Assembly: GCA_025359805.1 (NCBI GenBank)
Contig: JANYDU010000046.1
Location: forward strand, 1-64,000
Source of the DNA: Bacteroidota bacterium
Lineage (GTDB): Bacteria > Bacteroidota > Bacteroidia > UKL13-3
Direction: 5' to 3'
Length of the DNA: 64,000 nt
The notes beneath the pieces are model-generated. The model ran no database searches, was not told where the DNA came from, and was given only the letters and a program-made list of their open reading frames with translations. The stretch's first letter is position 1. Each line of letters starts with the position of its first letter. Below are positions 16,363 through 25,341 of this stretch, in pieces. Position numbers and translations under genes: made by a program.

Positions 16363-17505
16363 ATGCCCTTTACTTCTTTAGGTTTATCTCCATCTTTATT
16401 AATAGCATTAGCCAATCAACAATATACACAACCGTACCCCATTCAGCAGCAAGCCATACCTGCAATATTAAATAGAAAAGATGTGTTGGGAATTGCACAA
16501 ACTGGCTCGGGTAAAACAGCAAGTTATGTGCTGCCTATTTTAAATAATTTAAAGGGTAACACAAGTTCTAAAAACCGACATGTAAAGGTATTGGTATTAG
16601 TTCCAACTCGTGAGTTAGCAACTCAAGTAAAAGAAGTATTCGAGCTATTCGGTTCCAACCTTCCTCAACCGGTAAAAACCTTAGCTGTGTTTGGAGGGGG
16701 TTCAATTAACCCACAAATGATGGCTTTACAAAATGTGAATATTTTGGTAGCCACACCCGGAAGGTTATTGGAGTTAGTATCATCAAACGCTGTTCACTTA
16801 TCGGAGATCGAAACTTTGGTTTTAGATGAAGCTGATAAAATGCTTAATCTTGGTTTTAAAGAAGAGATGAATCGAATCTTTTCTCTTTTGCCTCAAAAGC
16901 GTCAAAATCTATTATTTTCAGCAACGTTGAGTGATGATGTGAATAGCATTACCCAAATGATATTGAATAATCCTTTGGTGATTAAAATAGAAAATGAAAA
17001 TAACAATATTGACCTTATAAAACAGTTGGGGTATTTAGTTACCAATGAAAAAAAAGGTCCACTGTTACGTTATTTAATTAAGCACCATAAGATGAATCAA
17101 GTATTGGTTTTTACTTCATCCGTTTATCAAGCAGATAATGTAACCGACAAATTGATGAAAAATGGAATTGATGCAATAGCTATTCATAGTAAAAAAAGTC
17201 AAGGAGCAAGAACGGAAGCGTTAAATAAATTTAAATCAGGAAAACTCCAAGTATTGGTTGCAACCGATTTAATTTCTCGAGGAATTGATATTCATTTTTT
17301 GCCCCACGTAATCAACTATGAATTGCCCCGATCGCCTAAAGATTATATTCATAGAATTGGACGAACCGGACGAGCAGAATCTACAGGAGAAGCCATTTCA
17401 TTAATTATTCCCGAAGATCAACATCATTTTAAAGTGATACAAAAAAAGATAGGGAAATTGGTAACGATGATAGAAAGTGATAATATTAATTTAAAAGGAT
17501 ATTGA
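16363..17505 (+). CDS. DEAD-box RNA helicase, RhlE-like
   Basis: A 380-residue minimal DEAD-box helicase. Q motif with F2-T3-S4 and YPIQQQAIP, motif I AQTGSGKT (45-52), Ia PTRELA, Ib TPGR, II DEAD (155-158) in VLDEADKMLNLGF, III SAT (about 186), IV VLVFTSS, V TDLISRGIDI and VI HRIGRTGRAE (about 330). There is almost no C-terminal extension, unlike RhlE/CsdA proteins with basic tails, so RNA targeting must come from the core or a partner. Its TGA overlaps the TTG of the following rlmF frame, which suggests the two act on the same rRNA. The gene lies 210 bases beyond the nitroreductase remnant on the opposite strand. Confidence 0.92.
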   Translation: MPFTSLGLSPSLLIALANQQYTQPYPIQQQAIPAILNRKDVLGIAQTGSGKTASYVLPILNNLKGNTSSKNRHVKVLVLVPTRELATQVKEVFELFGSNLPQPVKTLAVFGGGSINPQMMALQNVNILVATPGRLLELVSSNAVHLSEIETLVLDEADKMLNLGFKEEMNRIFSLLPQKRQNLLFSATLSDDVNSITQMILNNPLVIKIENENNNIDLIKQLGYLVTNEKKGPLLRYLIKHHKMNQVLVFTSSVYQADNVTDKLMKNGIDAIAIHSKKSQGARTEALNKFKSGKLQVLVATDLISRGIDIHFLPHVINYELPRSPKDYIHRIGRTGRAESTGEAISLIIPEDQHHFKVIQKKIGKLVTMIESDNINLKGY

Positions 17506-18509
17506 GCAAAAAAAATGAATACATGTTTCAAAAAAAAAGAGAGCATCCAAAAATAAAATCAAAATTACACCCACGAAATAAACATCGAGAGCGCTACGAT
17601 TTTAATGCTCTAAAAGATAGTTGCCCTGAATTATCTCCGTTTGTAATCGTAAATATTTATGATGATGAGTCAATCGATTTTTTTAATCCTGAAGCAGTAA
17701 AAATGCTCAACAAATCTTTACTAAAATATTATTATGATATTGAAAATTGGGATATCCCTTTAACCTATTTATGCCCGCCTATCCCAGGAAGAGCAGATTA
17801 TATTCATCACATAGCAGATTTACTTAGTAGCAATAACAATGGAAAAATTCCAACAGGAAGTAAAATAAAATGTTTAGACATTGGTGTTGGAGCAAATTGT
17901 GTTTACCCAATTATTGGAAATAAAGAATATGGTTGGTCGTTTACAGGCTCCGATATAGACATAACTTCTATCGCATCTGCAAAAAAAATAATTGACTTAA
18001 ATCCTACTTTAAAAGGAAATGTTGAATTGAGGTTGCAGCAAAACTCTCAACACATTTTTAATGGAATCATTCAAAAAGACGAGTACTTTGATATAACTAT
18101 TTGCAACCCTCCATTTCATAGCTCATTAGCAAAAGCAACCATAGGAACAATTAGAAAACTGAATCAGTTAAAGAATAAAAATAACAGCAAACCTATTTTA
18201 AATTTTGGTGGTGTTAATAACGAATTATGCTGCGATGGAGGCGAAGAAAAATTTGTACAAAATATGATTTTACAAAGCAAACAATTTGCCAATTCATGTT
18301 TTTGGTTTTCTACATTAATATCAAAAAAATCAACACTAAAGAGTGTATATGATGCTTTAAAAAACATGGAAGCAATGGAAGTTAAAACCATTTCAATGGG
18401 ACAAGGAAATAAAACTAGTAGAATTGTAGCATGGACATTTCTCAATAAAGAACAAAAAAAAAATTGGATTTACTCAAATTGGAATGATGGAAATAAAAGC
18501 ATTAAATAA
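17502..18509 (+). CDS. rlmF: 23S rRNA (adenine-1618-N6)-methyltransferase
   Basis: RlmF methylates A1618 of 23S rRNA. The 335-residue sequence has the family entry LHPRNKHRERYDF, an S-adenosylmethionine motif I CLDIGVGANCVYPIIG (about residues 125-140), FTGSDID as motif II and the catalytic ICNPPFHSS (NPPF type, N6-adenine methylation) near residue 205. A C-terminal conserved region contains CCDGGEEKFV and SKKSTLKSVYDAL. Two starts are possible: TTG 17502, overlapping the helicase stop as TTGA, or ATG 17523 (MFQKKREH), 17 bases after it. Coupling with the helicase suggests joint action in ribosome assembly (inference). Confidence 0.9.
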   Translation: MSKKNEYMFQKKREHPKIKSKLHPRNKHRERYDFNALKDSCPELSPFVIVNIYDDESIDFFNPEAVKMLNKSLLKYYYDIENWDIPLTYLCPPIPGRADYIHHIADLLSSNNNGKIPTGSKIKCLDIGVGANCVYPIIGNKEYGWSFTGSDIDITSIASAKKIIDLNPTLKGNVELRLQQNSQHIFNGIIQKDEYFDITICNPPFHSSLAKATIGTIRKLNQLKNKNNSKPILNFGGVNNELCCDGGEEKFVQNMILQSKQFANSCFWFSTLISKKSTLKSVYDALKNMEAMEVKTISMGQGNKTSRIVAWTFLNKEQKKNWIYSNWNDGNKSIK

Positions 18510-18571
18510 TTAGCTACACATTTGTTTTATAATAAGGTTAAAATAAATTGCATATAAATTAACCATTATTA

Positions 18572-19249
18572 ATGAGAGGTATTTTACTCTTTATATATTT
18601 TGTAGTCCTATCATTTACTTTTGTTTTTGCTCAACAAACAAGCAAAAACAAATGGATTAATCAACACATTCAAACGGATAGTTTTAATGTTCCAATAAAT
18701 TCATCAACCTATTATTTTCCGCTGGAATCATTTTATAACAAAGGCAAAAACAACGTTAAAATAAGTAACTACCTAGACACATGGTATTCAAAAATGCTTT
18801 ACGCATTAAACGAACCTTTACTTTATAATAAATTAGAGGAAAAAGAAGTGTACCGATTTACTTGGCTTAGAAGCGCTAAAAATCCAGTGAGTATTCGTAT
18901 TGAAAAAGACAATGAAACCATTAAATTATTTTTAAAAGTAAGTGATGGTGAAAGTATCAGTAACCCAGGGAAACTTATTACCAATAAAAATAAAATACTT
19001 TCTATATCGCAATGGAATACTTTTAAATCAAAAATTAATAAAATACGTTTTTGGACATTGCCTGTTGAAGAAATAAAATCAATTGGCAAAGATGGATCAG
19101 AGTGGATATTGGAGGGAAGCGTAAAAGATAATTATCATTTTGCCACTCGATGGTCGCCCAATGAATATAATTTATTATTGTATAAAGATTGCTGCAAATA
19201 CCTAATTACATTAAGTGAATACAATTTACCCAGCAAAGAAACTCCTTGA
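18572..19249 (+). CDS. Secreted protein of unknown function
   Basis: 225 residues with a clear signal peptide (about 1-20, ending FVFA then QQ). The mature protein is beta-rich; near the C-terminus it has DGSEWILEGSVKDNYHFATRWSP, a signature I associate with unnamed Bacteroidota exported proteins. It has two adjacent cysteines (CC) near residue 209. The stop codon shares one base with the ATG of the J-domain gene (TGATG), so the two are translationally coupled. Function unknown. Confidence 0.7.
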   Translation: MRGILLFIYFVVLSFTFVFAQQTSKNKWINQHIQTDSFNVPINSSTYYFPLESFYNKGKNNVKISNYLDTWYSKMLYALNEPLLYNKLEEKEVYRFTWLRSAKNPVSIRIEKDNETIKLFLKVSDGESISNPGKLITNKNKILSISQWNTFKSKINKIRFWTLPVEEIKSIGKDGSEWILEGSVKDNYHFATRWSPNEYNLLLYKDCCKYLITLSEYNLPSKETP

Positions 19250-20283
19250 TGCATTCTGTTAATACGTATTATCAAACACTTGGAATTTCAAATCAAGCTT
19301 CACTTTCTGATATTAAAAATGCGTATCGACAAAAAGCCAAAATACTTCACCCCGATAAAAATAAAAGTGAAACAGCGCATGAAGATTTTTTATTACTCAA
19401 CGAATCTTATGAATATTTAATAAAATTAAAAGAAGGAAAAGTATCGCCACAAAAAAACTCCAATTATCAAACCAACTGGGCGGATATTGAAAGAGAAAAA
19501 GCTAAAGCACGTGCACGCGAATATGCACAAATGAAATACAATGAATTTATCAATTCCAATCACTATAAATCTCTTTCTTCATTAGATACTGTTTTTAATT
19601 ATGTAATAACTATTGGTGGCTTAGGCATATTCATTTTTGTTGGATATATTTTAATTACACATTACGGCATAATGGGCATTTTACTTTTGGGTGCCATTGT
19701 TCTTATTACCTCTCCCATCACCTATCATATTATTAAAAACTCCCCAAGCATCGAGCTAAATAAATTCTTTTCATCAGTTACTTATTTACTTAAAACAAAT
19801 GCGTTTTTTATTTTAAGTATATCTATCATAAATATATATACCATTCTTAAAATTGGATTACAAACTTTACTCCCAACCGAATTACTTTTTTCATCAATTG
19901 GGTTAATTATTTTACTTGCATTTGGCATCTCAAAATGGATTATTAAAATGAAAAATAACTACACTCAAAACATATTTTCATTTTGTTACACCCCTTTATT
20001 AATAAGCATTTTATTGATTTTAAATTTTGTATTTAGCAGCAATCCTTCAATAGAAATTTATGAATTTGAAAAAGAAATGCAAACCACCCGAAGAGGAGTT
20101 CAAGAGAGTACTTTTATCCATTTAATTGATAATACGTATGATGAATATCCTGGTATCAGAATGTTTTATGATTATGAACCCATGCAACATAAAAATACTA
20201 TTTCGTATACTTTTGAAAATGGATTATTTGGAATTCGAGTGTTAAAAAATTGGAAATTTACGTATGTTGATAATGTTGAATAA
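19249..20283 (+). CDS. Membrane protein with N-terminal J domain
   Basis: From ATG 19249 the protein has 344 residues. The J domain (about 4-65) has the DnaK-stimulating HPD at 34-36 in KILHPDKNK. A Lys/Ala-rich helix follows (EREKAKARAREYAQMK). About five transmembrane segments occupy residues 105-270, and a soluble C-terminal domain of about 75 residues ends the protein (from EIYEFEKEMQ to KNWKFTYVDNVE). It lacks the Gly/Phe and zinc-finger regions of DnaJ, so it is a specialised J-protein that would recruit DnaK to the inner membrane. Start chosen at the TGATG overlap rather than at TTG 19246. Confidence 0.75.
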   Translation: MHSVNTYYQTLGISNQASLSDIKNAYRQKAKILHPDKNKSETAHEDFLLLNESYEYLIKLKEGKVSPQKNSNYQTNWADIEREKAKARAREYAQMKYNEFINSNHYKSLSSLDTVFNYVITIGGLGIFIFVGYILITHYGIMGILLLGAIVLITSPITYHIIKNSPSIELNKFFSSVTYLLKTNAFFILSISIINIYTILKIGLQTLLPTELLFSSIGLIILLAFGISKWIIKMKNNYTQNIFSFCYTPLLISILLILNFVFSSNPSIEIYEFEKEMQTTRRGVQESTFIHLIDNTYDEYPGIRMFYDYEPMQHKNTISYTFENGLFGIRVLKNWKFTYVDNVE

Positions 20284-21330
20284 TTATTTCTCATTCCACA
20301 ATCTAAATCGATAATTGATACCAGCTGTAAAATAAAATATTGGTGTACCGGCTGAGTTATCTCTATTGTTTACATCAACATTAAAGGGTACCGCAAATTT
20401 TGGTGTTAAATAAAAATCAAGATGCTTAATTCTATATTTAACATACACGCTCATATCAATAGCAAGTAAGCCCCAAAAGGTGTTGGTGATTACTTCGTAT
20501 TTAGGTTTTTCCCCTTTATTTTCACTGTAGATTCTATTTCTAATATGAAAATAATTATCAGAACCACAGGATACCCTTAATGTTGGATCAACCGAAAATT
20601 TATACGATCCCAAAAAATGATATGCCACAAAATATTTATCTAAATAAAAATCTAACTGCGTAGCATGTTTTTCAACTTCGGGAGTTTTGTCTGTTCCACC
20701 CCAGCTAAAATTAATATTACTACTCAAGCATAAAACATCAAAATCATAGCTTGAATAAACAGAAATATTATTAATTAATAACTCTCTTGATTGCTTGTTA
20801 CCATAAAATATAAATGAATGACTATATCCTATATCCATTGTAAAATTATTGGCAAACGATTTATAATATCCTATTGTAAAATCCAGTTCGGGCAATCTTG
20901 ATTTTATACTTGTATCGGCATATTTATAAAACATCATTTGAGAGTAAATACCACCCTTATGCCTAAATGTTAATGAAGGGTTATAGCACCATCCGTTTAA
21001 ACTGCTTTGCCTTCCTTGAGAAATATTTTTATTCGCAAAATAATTATCATACTCAAAATGAGATGAGTTATTAATCTTGTTTAATATGTAGTTAATTCTA
21101 TCATGTTCTAAGTCATCCAAAGAGTCAAGAATATCATTTAACACTTGTAATGAATCAGCATTTTTGTCAAGATATTTTCTAATGAGCTTAATTCTTTTTA
21201 TGTGTTGGTGTTCGTCATGATGATAATCTGGCAGATAAAGTCTATCCTCCGATTGAGCGTTAACAAAATTAATGGTTCCGAGAAATAAAATAATAATAAG
21301 AGTTAGCAATATTTGTTTGAAAGAAATCAT
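20284..21330 (-). CDS. Predicted outer-membrane beta-barrel protein
   Basis: 348 residues. Signal peptide of about 25 residues (IILFLGTINFVNAQ). A helical His/Asp-rich segment follows (DYHHDEHQHIKRIKLIRKYL to about residue 90). From about residue 110 to the end there are alternating amphipathic strands with aromatic girdles (FTIGYYKSF, TMDIGYSHSFIFYG, FYLDKYFVAYHFLG) and a C-terminal aromatic strand FYFTAGINYRFRLWNEK. This resembles unnamed outer-membrane barrels of Bacteroidota. It converges with the J-domain gene end to end (20283/20284). A TACTTTTG element at 21360-21367 could be its promoter. Ligand unknown. Confidence 0.6.
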   Translation of the reverse strand: MISFKQILLTLIIILFLGTINFVNAQSEDRLYLPDYHHDEHQHIKRIKLIRKYLDKNADSLQVLNDILDSLDDLEHDRINYILNKINNSSHFEYDNYFANKNISQGRQSSLNGWCYNPSLTFRHKGGIYSQMMFYKYADTSIKSRLPELDFTIGYYKSFANNFTMDIGYSHSFIFYGNKQSRELLINNISVYSSYDFDVLCLSSNINFSWGGTDKTPEVEKHATQLDFYLDKYFVAYHFLGSYKFSVDPTLRVSCGSDNYFHIRNRIYSENKGEKPKYEVITNTFWGLLAIDMSVYVKYRIKHLDFYLTPKFAVPFNVDVNNRDNSAGTPIFYFTAGINYRFRLWNEK

Positions 21331-21359
21331 TCTATAATTTATGTTTATCTTTTAGAAAC

Positions 21360-21367
21360 CAAAAGTA
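21360..21367 (-). promoter_or_regulatory. Candidate -7 element before the predicted barrel gene
   Basis: Minus-strand TACTTTTG fits TAnnTTTG and lies 29 bases from the ATG at 21330. The nearest upstream TTG is 24 bases away, longer than usual, so support is weak. Confidence 0.3.
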
Positions 21368-21482
21368 TATTTAAATAATTAGTTTATTAACCAACACAAC
21401 CCTTTATTAAAAAAACATGTTATTAATACTGAGTTAATATTTACTCCAAATTGTTAATTAAATTTGGATTTCAACAGTTGAA

Positions 21483-22685
21483 TTGCCAATCAAAAAATTT
21501 ATATCCATTTGTATAGGAAATATTTTCCTTAGTTGTGCATTTGCTCAATCAGATTCATCTCATGAGGTGAAACAAATTGATGTGTTTGATTGGGCTGCAA
21601 AATTTTCAAAACATTTAGATTTTGAAAACTATGATACTGCTCTAAAACAAACAGAAAGAAATCATTTTTCTATATTGCCTGTTATTAGTTATTCTCTTCA
21701 AACAGGCATGGTTGTGGGCGTTACGGGTAATCTTGCATTATATACTACAGAGGGCGCTCAAGCAAATATTTCAAATATTATTTCAACACTTGCATACACT
21801 CAACAAAACCAAACTATACTCATTATTCAACCAAATATTTGGAGCAAAGGAAATAAATACAATTTGGTGGGCGATATTATATATTTAAAATATCCTCAAG
21901 AAACTTATGGACTTGGAGGTTATACAAAACTTAGTGATGCAAGTAAAATTGACTATTCATTTATCCGAATTTATCAAACAGTATTAAAACAAATTGTACC
22001 CGATTTTTTTATTGGAATGGGATATAATTTAGATGCACATTGGAATATAAAAGAAACACCAAATTCCAATCAACAACAAACCGATTTTAGTAAATATGGT
22101 TTAAAAGAGCAGAGCACATCATCAGGTATCTCACTAAACATTTTGTTTGATAACAGACGAAATTCTATAAACCCTCAAAAAGGAATTTACGGCAATTTGG
22201 TATATCGAAACAACAACACATATTTAGGAAGTGATAACAATTGGCAATCGTTAATTATTGATTTTAGAAAATATATGAAGTTTCCTTTTTCTTCAAAAAA
22301 TATTCTTGCGTTTTGGAGTTATAACTGGCTTACAATAAATGGAAATCCTCCATATTTAGACTTGCCAAGCACGGGTTGGGACAATTATGGAAATACCGGA
22401 AGAGGTTATATTCAAGGGCGTTTTAGAGATAAAAATATGATTTATTTAGAATCAGAATATCGGTTTGGAATTACTAAAAATGGTTTATTGGGAGGAGTGC
22501 TTTTTATAAATACACAAAGTTTTTCGAATTGGCCAAGCAACATAATTAATAATTTACAACCAGGTTATGGATTTGGCTTACGTCTAAAAGTAAATAAATA
22601 TTCTAATACAAATGCAGCCTTTGATTACGGATTTGGAACTGGTGGATCAAGAGGGTTATTTTTAAATTTATGCGAGATGTTTTAA
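21483..22685 (+). CDS. BamA/TamA-like surface antigen (Omp85 barrel) without POTRA domains
   Basis: 400 residues. Signal peptide (about 1-21, ending CAFA then QS). A short linker is followed directly by a 16-strand-like barrel region: SILPVISYSLQTGMVVGVTG, LKYPQETYGLGGY, ISLNILFDNRRNSINPQKGIYG and NTGRGYIQGRFRDKNMIYLESEYRF, where the RGY-x-GRFRDKN loop resembles the conserved loop-6 motif of Omp85 proteins, and FGTGGSRGLFLNLCEMF at the end. POTRA domains are absent, as in the many stand-alone bacterial surface antigen (D15) proteins of Bacteroidota. Start is TTG 21483, the only in-frame start before the signal peptide. Role unknown. Confidence 0.75.
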   Translation: MPIKKFISICIGNIFLSCAFAQSDSSHEVKQIDVFDWAAKFSKHLDFENYDTALKQTERNHFSILPVISYSLQTGMVVGVTGNLALYTTEGAQANISNIISTLAYTQQNQTILIIQPNIWSKGNKYNLVGDIIYLKYPQETYGLGGYTKLSDASKIDYSFIRIYQTVLKQIVPDFFIGMGYNLDAHWNIKETPNSNQQQTDFSKYGLKEQSTSSGISLNILFDNRRNSINPQKGIYGNLVYRNNNTYLGSDNNWQSLIIDFRKYMKFPFSSKNILAFWSYNWLTINGNPPYLDLPSTGWDNYGNTGRGYIQGRFRDKNMIYLESEYRFGITKNGLLGGVLFINTQSFSNWPSNIINNLQPGYGFGLRLKVNKYSNTNAAFDYGFGTGGSRGLFLNLCEMF

Positions 22686-22723
22686 ACACTAAAATTTAGA
22701 GCCCTTAACTAATTAACAACCAA

Positions 22724-23104
22724 CTAAACATATTTCAACTTCTTATAACAATCAAATCCATCTTTCACAGTTTTTTCAATATCCTTTTTCATTTGTGCAT
22801 CCCATTTTTTAATATGAAAACATGATTTCCCTTTCAAACATTTTTTTAAGTTTTCCGGAATTTTTTCAATCAATTCAGTATGCATATAAATTGTCATCAT
22901 ATAAAATCCTACATAATTTTTTTGAATGATGGCAGCACCAAAATAGAGTTCTTTAAATTTTCGTCCTGCAATTTCAACTTCCTTTTTTGAAACCAATTCA
23001 TAACGAGAGTCAAATTTAGATACAACTGTTAGCGGTGGAGTATATTTAGAAAATATACGGGTTATTTCATCAAAAATTTGTTTGCGATTATCTTCCATCA
23101 ACAA
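22724..23104 (-). CDS. DUF1801/YdhG-like small protein
   Basis: 126 residues, cytoplasmic. The C-terminal half LKGKSCFHIKKWDAQMKKDI then EKTVKDGFDCYKKL matches the closing pattern of DUF1801-like proteins (GKSCFHFK..D, followed by a helix ending in YKKLGYV-like sequence). The N-terminal half is a mixed alpha/beta region with AAIIQKNYVGFYMM. Biochemical function is unknown. It follows the T9SS nuclease-like gene by 12 bases in the same direction, so it is probably the last gene of that operon. A second ATG at codon 3 is possible. Confidence 0.65.
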   Translation of the reverse strand: MLMEDNRKQIFDEITRIFSKYTPPLTVVSKFDSRYELVSKKEVEIAGRKFKELYFGAAIIQKNYVGFYMMTIYMHTELIEKIPENLKKCLKGKSCFHIKKWDAQMKKDIEKTVKDGFDCYKKLKYV

Positions 23105-23116
23105 CTTTATGATTAT

Positions 23117-24271
23117 CTATTTAATACTTATTTTCGACTGTAATACTCCGTCATTTGTAGTAAGATGAATAAAATAAATACCTGTAGAAAAAGATTCATT
23201 CAACTTCATTTTTATAAGTCCGTTTGAAGTTTTTGTCCATTCAACAACACTGCTTTGCCCAATATTATTTATGACTGAAATTTGGCTAACCTCAGCAGTG
23301 GTTTCTATAAAAATATTTCCTTCCGAAGGATTAGGATAAACAGATATTTTAAGAGGAAACGAAGCAATTTCATCAACACCAACACCCGCATATCTTTTGG
23401 TATTATAAAACGATAAAACCGGATAATGATCCGATGTATTATCACTTAAGTAACCCGAAATATAAGTTGGTAATTCATTCACAACTCTACATGAATTATT
23501 TACATAAAACTTTTGTAAAGATTTGGAAAGCATTTGCTCATCCAACATTTTTCCACCTGTTATGTAAGAACTTTTTCCTTGATCGCACAAGACTTTTGTT
23601 GGGAAGAAAAAATGTGTGCTATCATTCACAAAATTTGCAAAAGGTGAAGTTAAATTATTATACGTTGATGAGTTCAAATCATCATTCCAATCCCCTAAAA
23701 CAATTACTTTTTTATCCGCTCTATTTGTTTCTAAAAAAGTTTTCAGATACCCCGAAGCATTTTGTCGCCTTCCATAAGATGTTTGATCTCCGTAGGCTTT
23801 AAGATGCAATACATAAAAATAAATGGTATCAACAACTGAATTTATTTTAGTTTTTAAAATAACTTCAAGTGGAGGTCTACCAGCAAAATCATTGTAATAT
23901 GTTTGGTCTGTTAGTACACTTTGACTGGATATAAAATCGAAGATATTTTTATTCCAAATTAATCCTGTTTTTTGAGTTTGAGAATACGTGGTAATTGTAT
24001 TTCCATAATCGGGCATTGCGGCTGTTAAATTTACCCAAGCTGTAGCATCCGAAATTTCTTCTAAAGCCCATACATCAATATCAGCATTTTGTAAAACACT
24101 TTTCACATTATTAAATTGAAGGGTTTCATTGATAGGCCCATTTGTGGCATCTCCAAACCATTCAATATTCCAACAAGCAATATCAATTAAGGTATCGTTA
24201 CCCATTTTAGGAACTTGTGCATTAACTATAAACGATGAATAAATCATCAAGAATAAAAACATTTTTTTCAT
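23117..24271 (-). CDS. T9SS-secreted endonuclease/exonuclease/phosphatase family protein
   Basis: 384 residues. Signal peptide (about 1-18, SSFIVNA then Q). The EEP domain (about 28-290) shows IACWNIEWFG (metal-binding Asn), WALEEI (metal Glu), VILKTKINSV, VLHLKAYGD (catalytic His), VLGDWNDDLN (Asp/Asn) and TSDHYPV (terminal Asp-His), so all active-site motifs are present. A type A T9SS sorting domain (about 305-384) has ISVYPNPSEGNIFIET and FSTGIYFIHLTT. It is probably an extracellular nuclease that could supply phosphate or nucleosides. Its ATG overlaps the stop of the upstream membrane protein gene (ATGA). Confidence 0.85.
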   Translation of the reverse strand: MKKMFLFLMIYSSFIVNAQVPKMGNDTLIDIACWNIEWFGDATNGPINETLQFNNVKSVLQNADIDVWALEEISDATAWVNLTAAMPDYGNTITTYSQTQKTGLIWNKNIFDFISSQSVLTDQTYYNDFAGRPPLEVILKTKINSVVDTIYFYVLHLKAYGDQTSYGRRQNASGYLKTFLETNRADKKVIVLGDWNDDLNSSTYNNLTSPFANFVNDSTHFFFPTKVLCDQGKSSYITGGKMLDEQMLSKSLQKFYVNNSCRVVNELPTYISGYLSDNTSDHYPVLSFYNTKRYAGVGVDEIASFPLKISVYPNPSEGNIFIETTAEVSQISVINNIGQSSVVEWTKTSNGLIKMKLNESFSTGIYFIHLTTNDGVLQSKISIK

Positions 24272-25257
24272 GTTTCAAATTTGTACTTTTTAAATTGTAA
24301 TAAAAACCAAATAAAACAAATTGTGCCTGTAAAAAAAGTAAACACAGCCTGAGCTCCATGAATAATAATTGCCAAAGCATTTCCGGTTAATAAACTGACG
24401 CCTAATAATACAAATGCTTGGCTCACTAAAAAATGATAGGCGCCCATTCCCCCGCCCTGTATGGGAATAGATCTACCTATACTTCCAATTACCAATACAA
24501 AAAATGCGGCATTCATTCCTAAATTTTCACTTTCAAAAAAGGTAAATAACCATAAGTAAGTCATCAAAAAATAACAAACCCAAATAGCACAAGTTAGTAA
24601 CAAAAATTTAACTCGATGCTTCATCATCAACATACTTTTTATGGAATGAATAAATTCCAAATAAAAACGGTATATTTTTCTGTTTTTGAGTTTGTATTTA
24701 ATTATCCAACCTAAAACAAATAGTAAAAAAATGCCTGATAAAATAATCCACAATAAAGTTGAAAAACTGATTCTTTGCTGAATGGGATATAGAATATTTT
24801 GTTTGATAAAAACAGCAATATTGGAACTATTAAAAACAAATGCGATAACCAATAATATGAGTAAAGTAATGGTATCAATTGTTCTTTCCACAACTATAGT
24901 AATTAATGATTTATTAAAAGGAATATTATCTGATTTTTTCAACATTAAACAACGTGTAATTTCTCCTAACCTTGGCACTGCAAAGCTCACTAAATACCCA
25001 ACACACAAGGAAATAAACAGCATGCTTTTTCGCGGCTTTTCATCCATTGATATATAGAATAATTTCCACCTCAAAATTCTAAAATAATATCCACTAATTG
25101 AAACCAAATAAACTGGAAATGCAACCCAATAATTTCCTGTTTTAATAGTGATTAAAATATCATGAATATTTAATTTATTGAATGATAAAAAAACAAGAGC
25201 CACTCCAATTAAAAATAGGATAAAAAATTGGATGGTTTTAAATGTATTTTTAGTCAT
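24268..25257 (-). CDS. LPG-synthase-TM/YbhN-like integral membrane protein
   Basis: 329 residues with about eight transmembrane helices. The family pattern is visible: YWVAFPVYLVSISGYYFRILRW, LFISLCVGYLVSFAVPRLGEITRC (the conserved PRxGE), VVERTIDTITLLILL (ERxxD) and a C-terminal IPIQGGGMGAYHF. This is the membrane part of the lysylphosphatidylglycerol-synthase family without the aminoacyl-transferase domain; such stand-alone proteins are thought to move lipids or glycolipids. First gene of an operon with the secreted nuclease and the DUF1801-like gene. A paralogue is at 61318-62226. Confidence 0.82.
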   Translation of the reverse strand: MTKNTFKTIQFFILFLIGVALVFLSFNKLNIHDILITIKTGNYWVAFPVYLVSISGYYFRILRWKLFYISMDEKPRKSMLFISLCVGYLVSFAVPRLGEITRCLMLKKSDNIPFNKSLITIVVERTIDTITLLILLVIAFVFNSSNIAVFIKQNILYPIQQRISFSTLLWIILSGIFLLFVLGWIIKYKLKNRKIYRFYLEFIHSIKSMLMMKHRVKFLLLTCAIWVCYFLMTYLWLFTFFESENLGMNAAFFVLVIGSIGRSIPIQGGGMGAYHFLVSQAFVLLGVSLLTGNALAIIIHGAQAVFTFFTGTICFIWFLLQFKKYKFET

Positions 25258-25341
25258 AATTTTTGTTTCTAATCAATTTGCATCTATTTTTTATAAAAAT
25301 TCGTACTTTCGATACGGTAAAAATACACAAACAATATACAC

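Noticed and set aside
25304..25311. TACTTTCG before the heparinase-like gene as a promoter
   Set aside because: The nearest TTG is 23 bases upstream, outside the 18-20 range of the better examples, so it is not listed as a feature.
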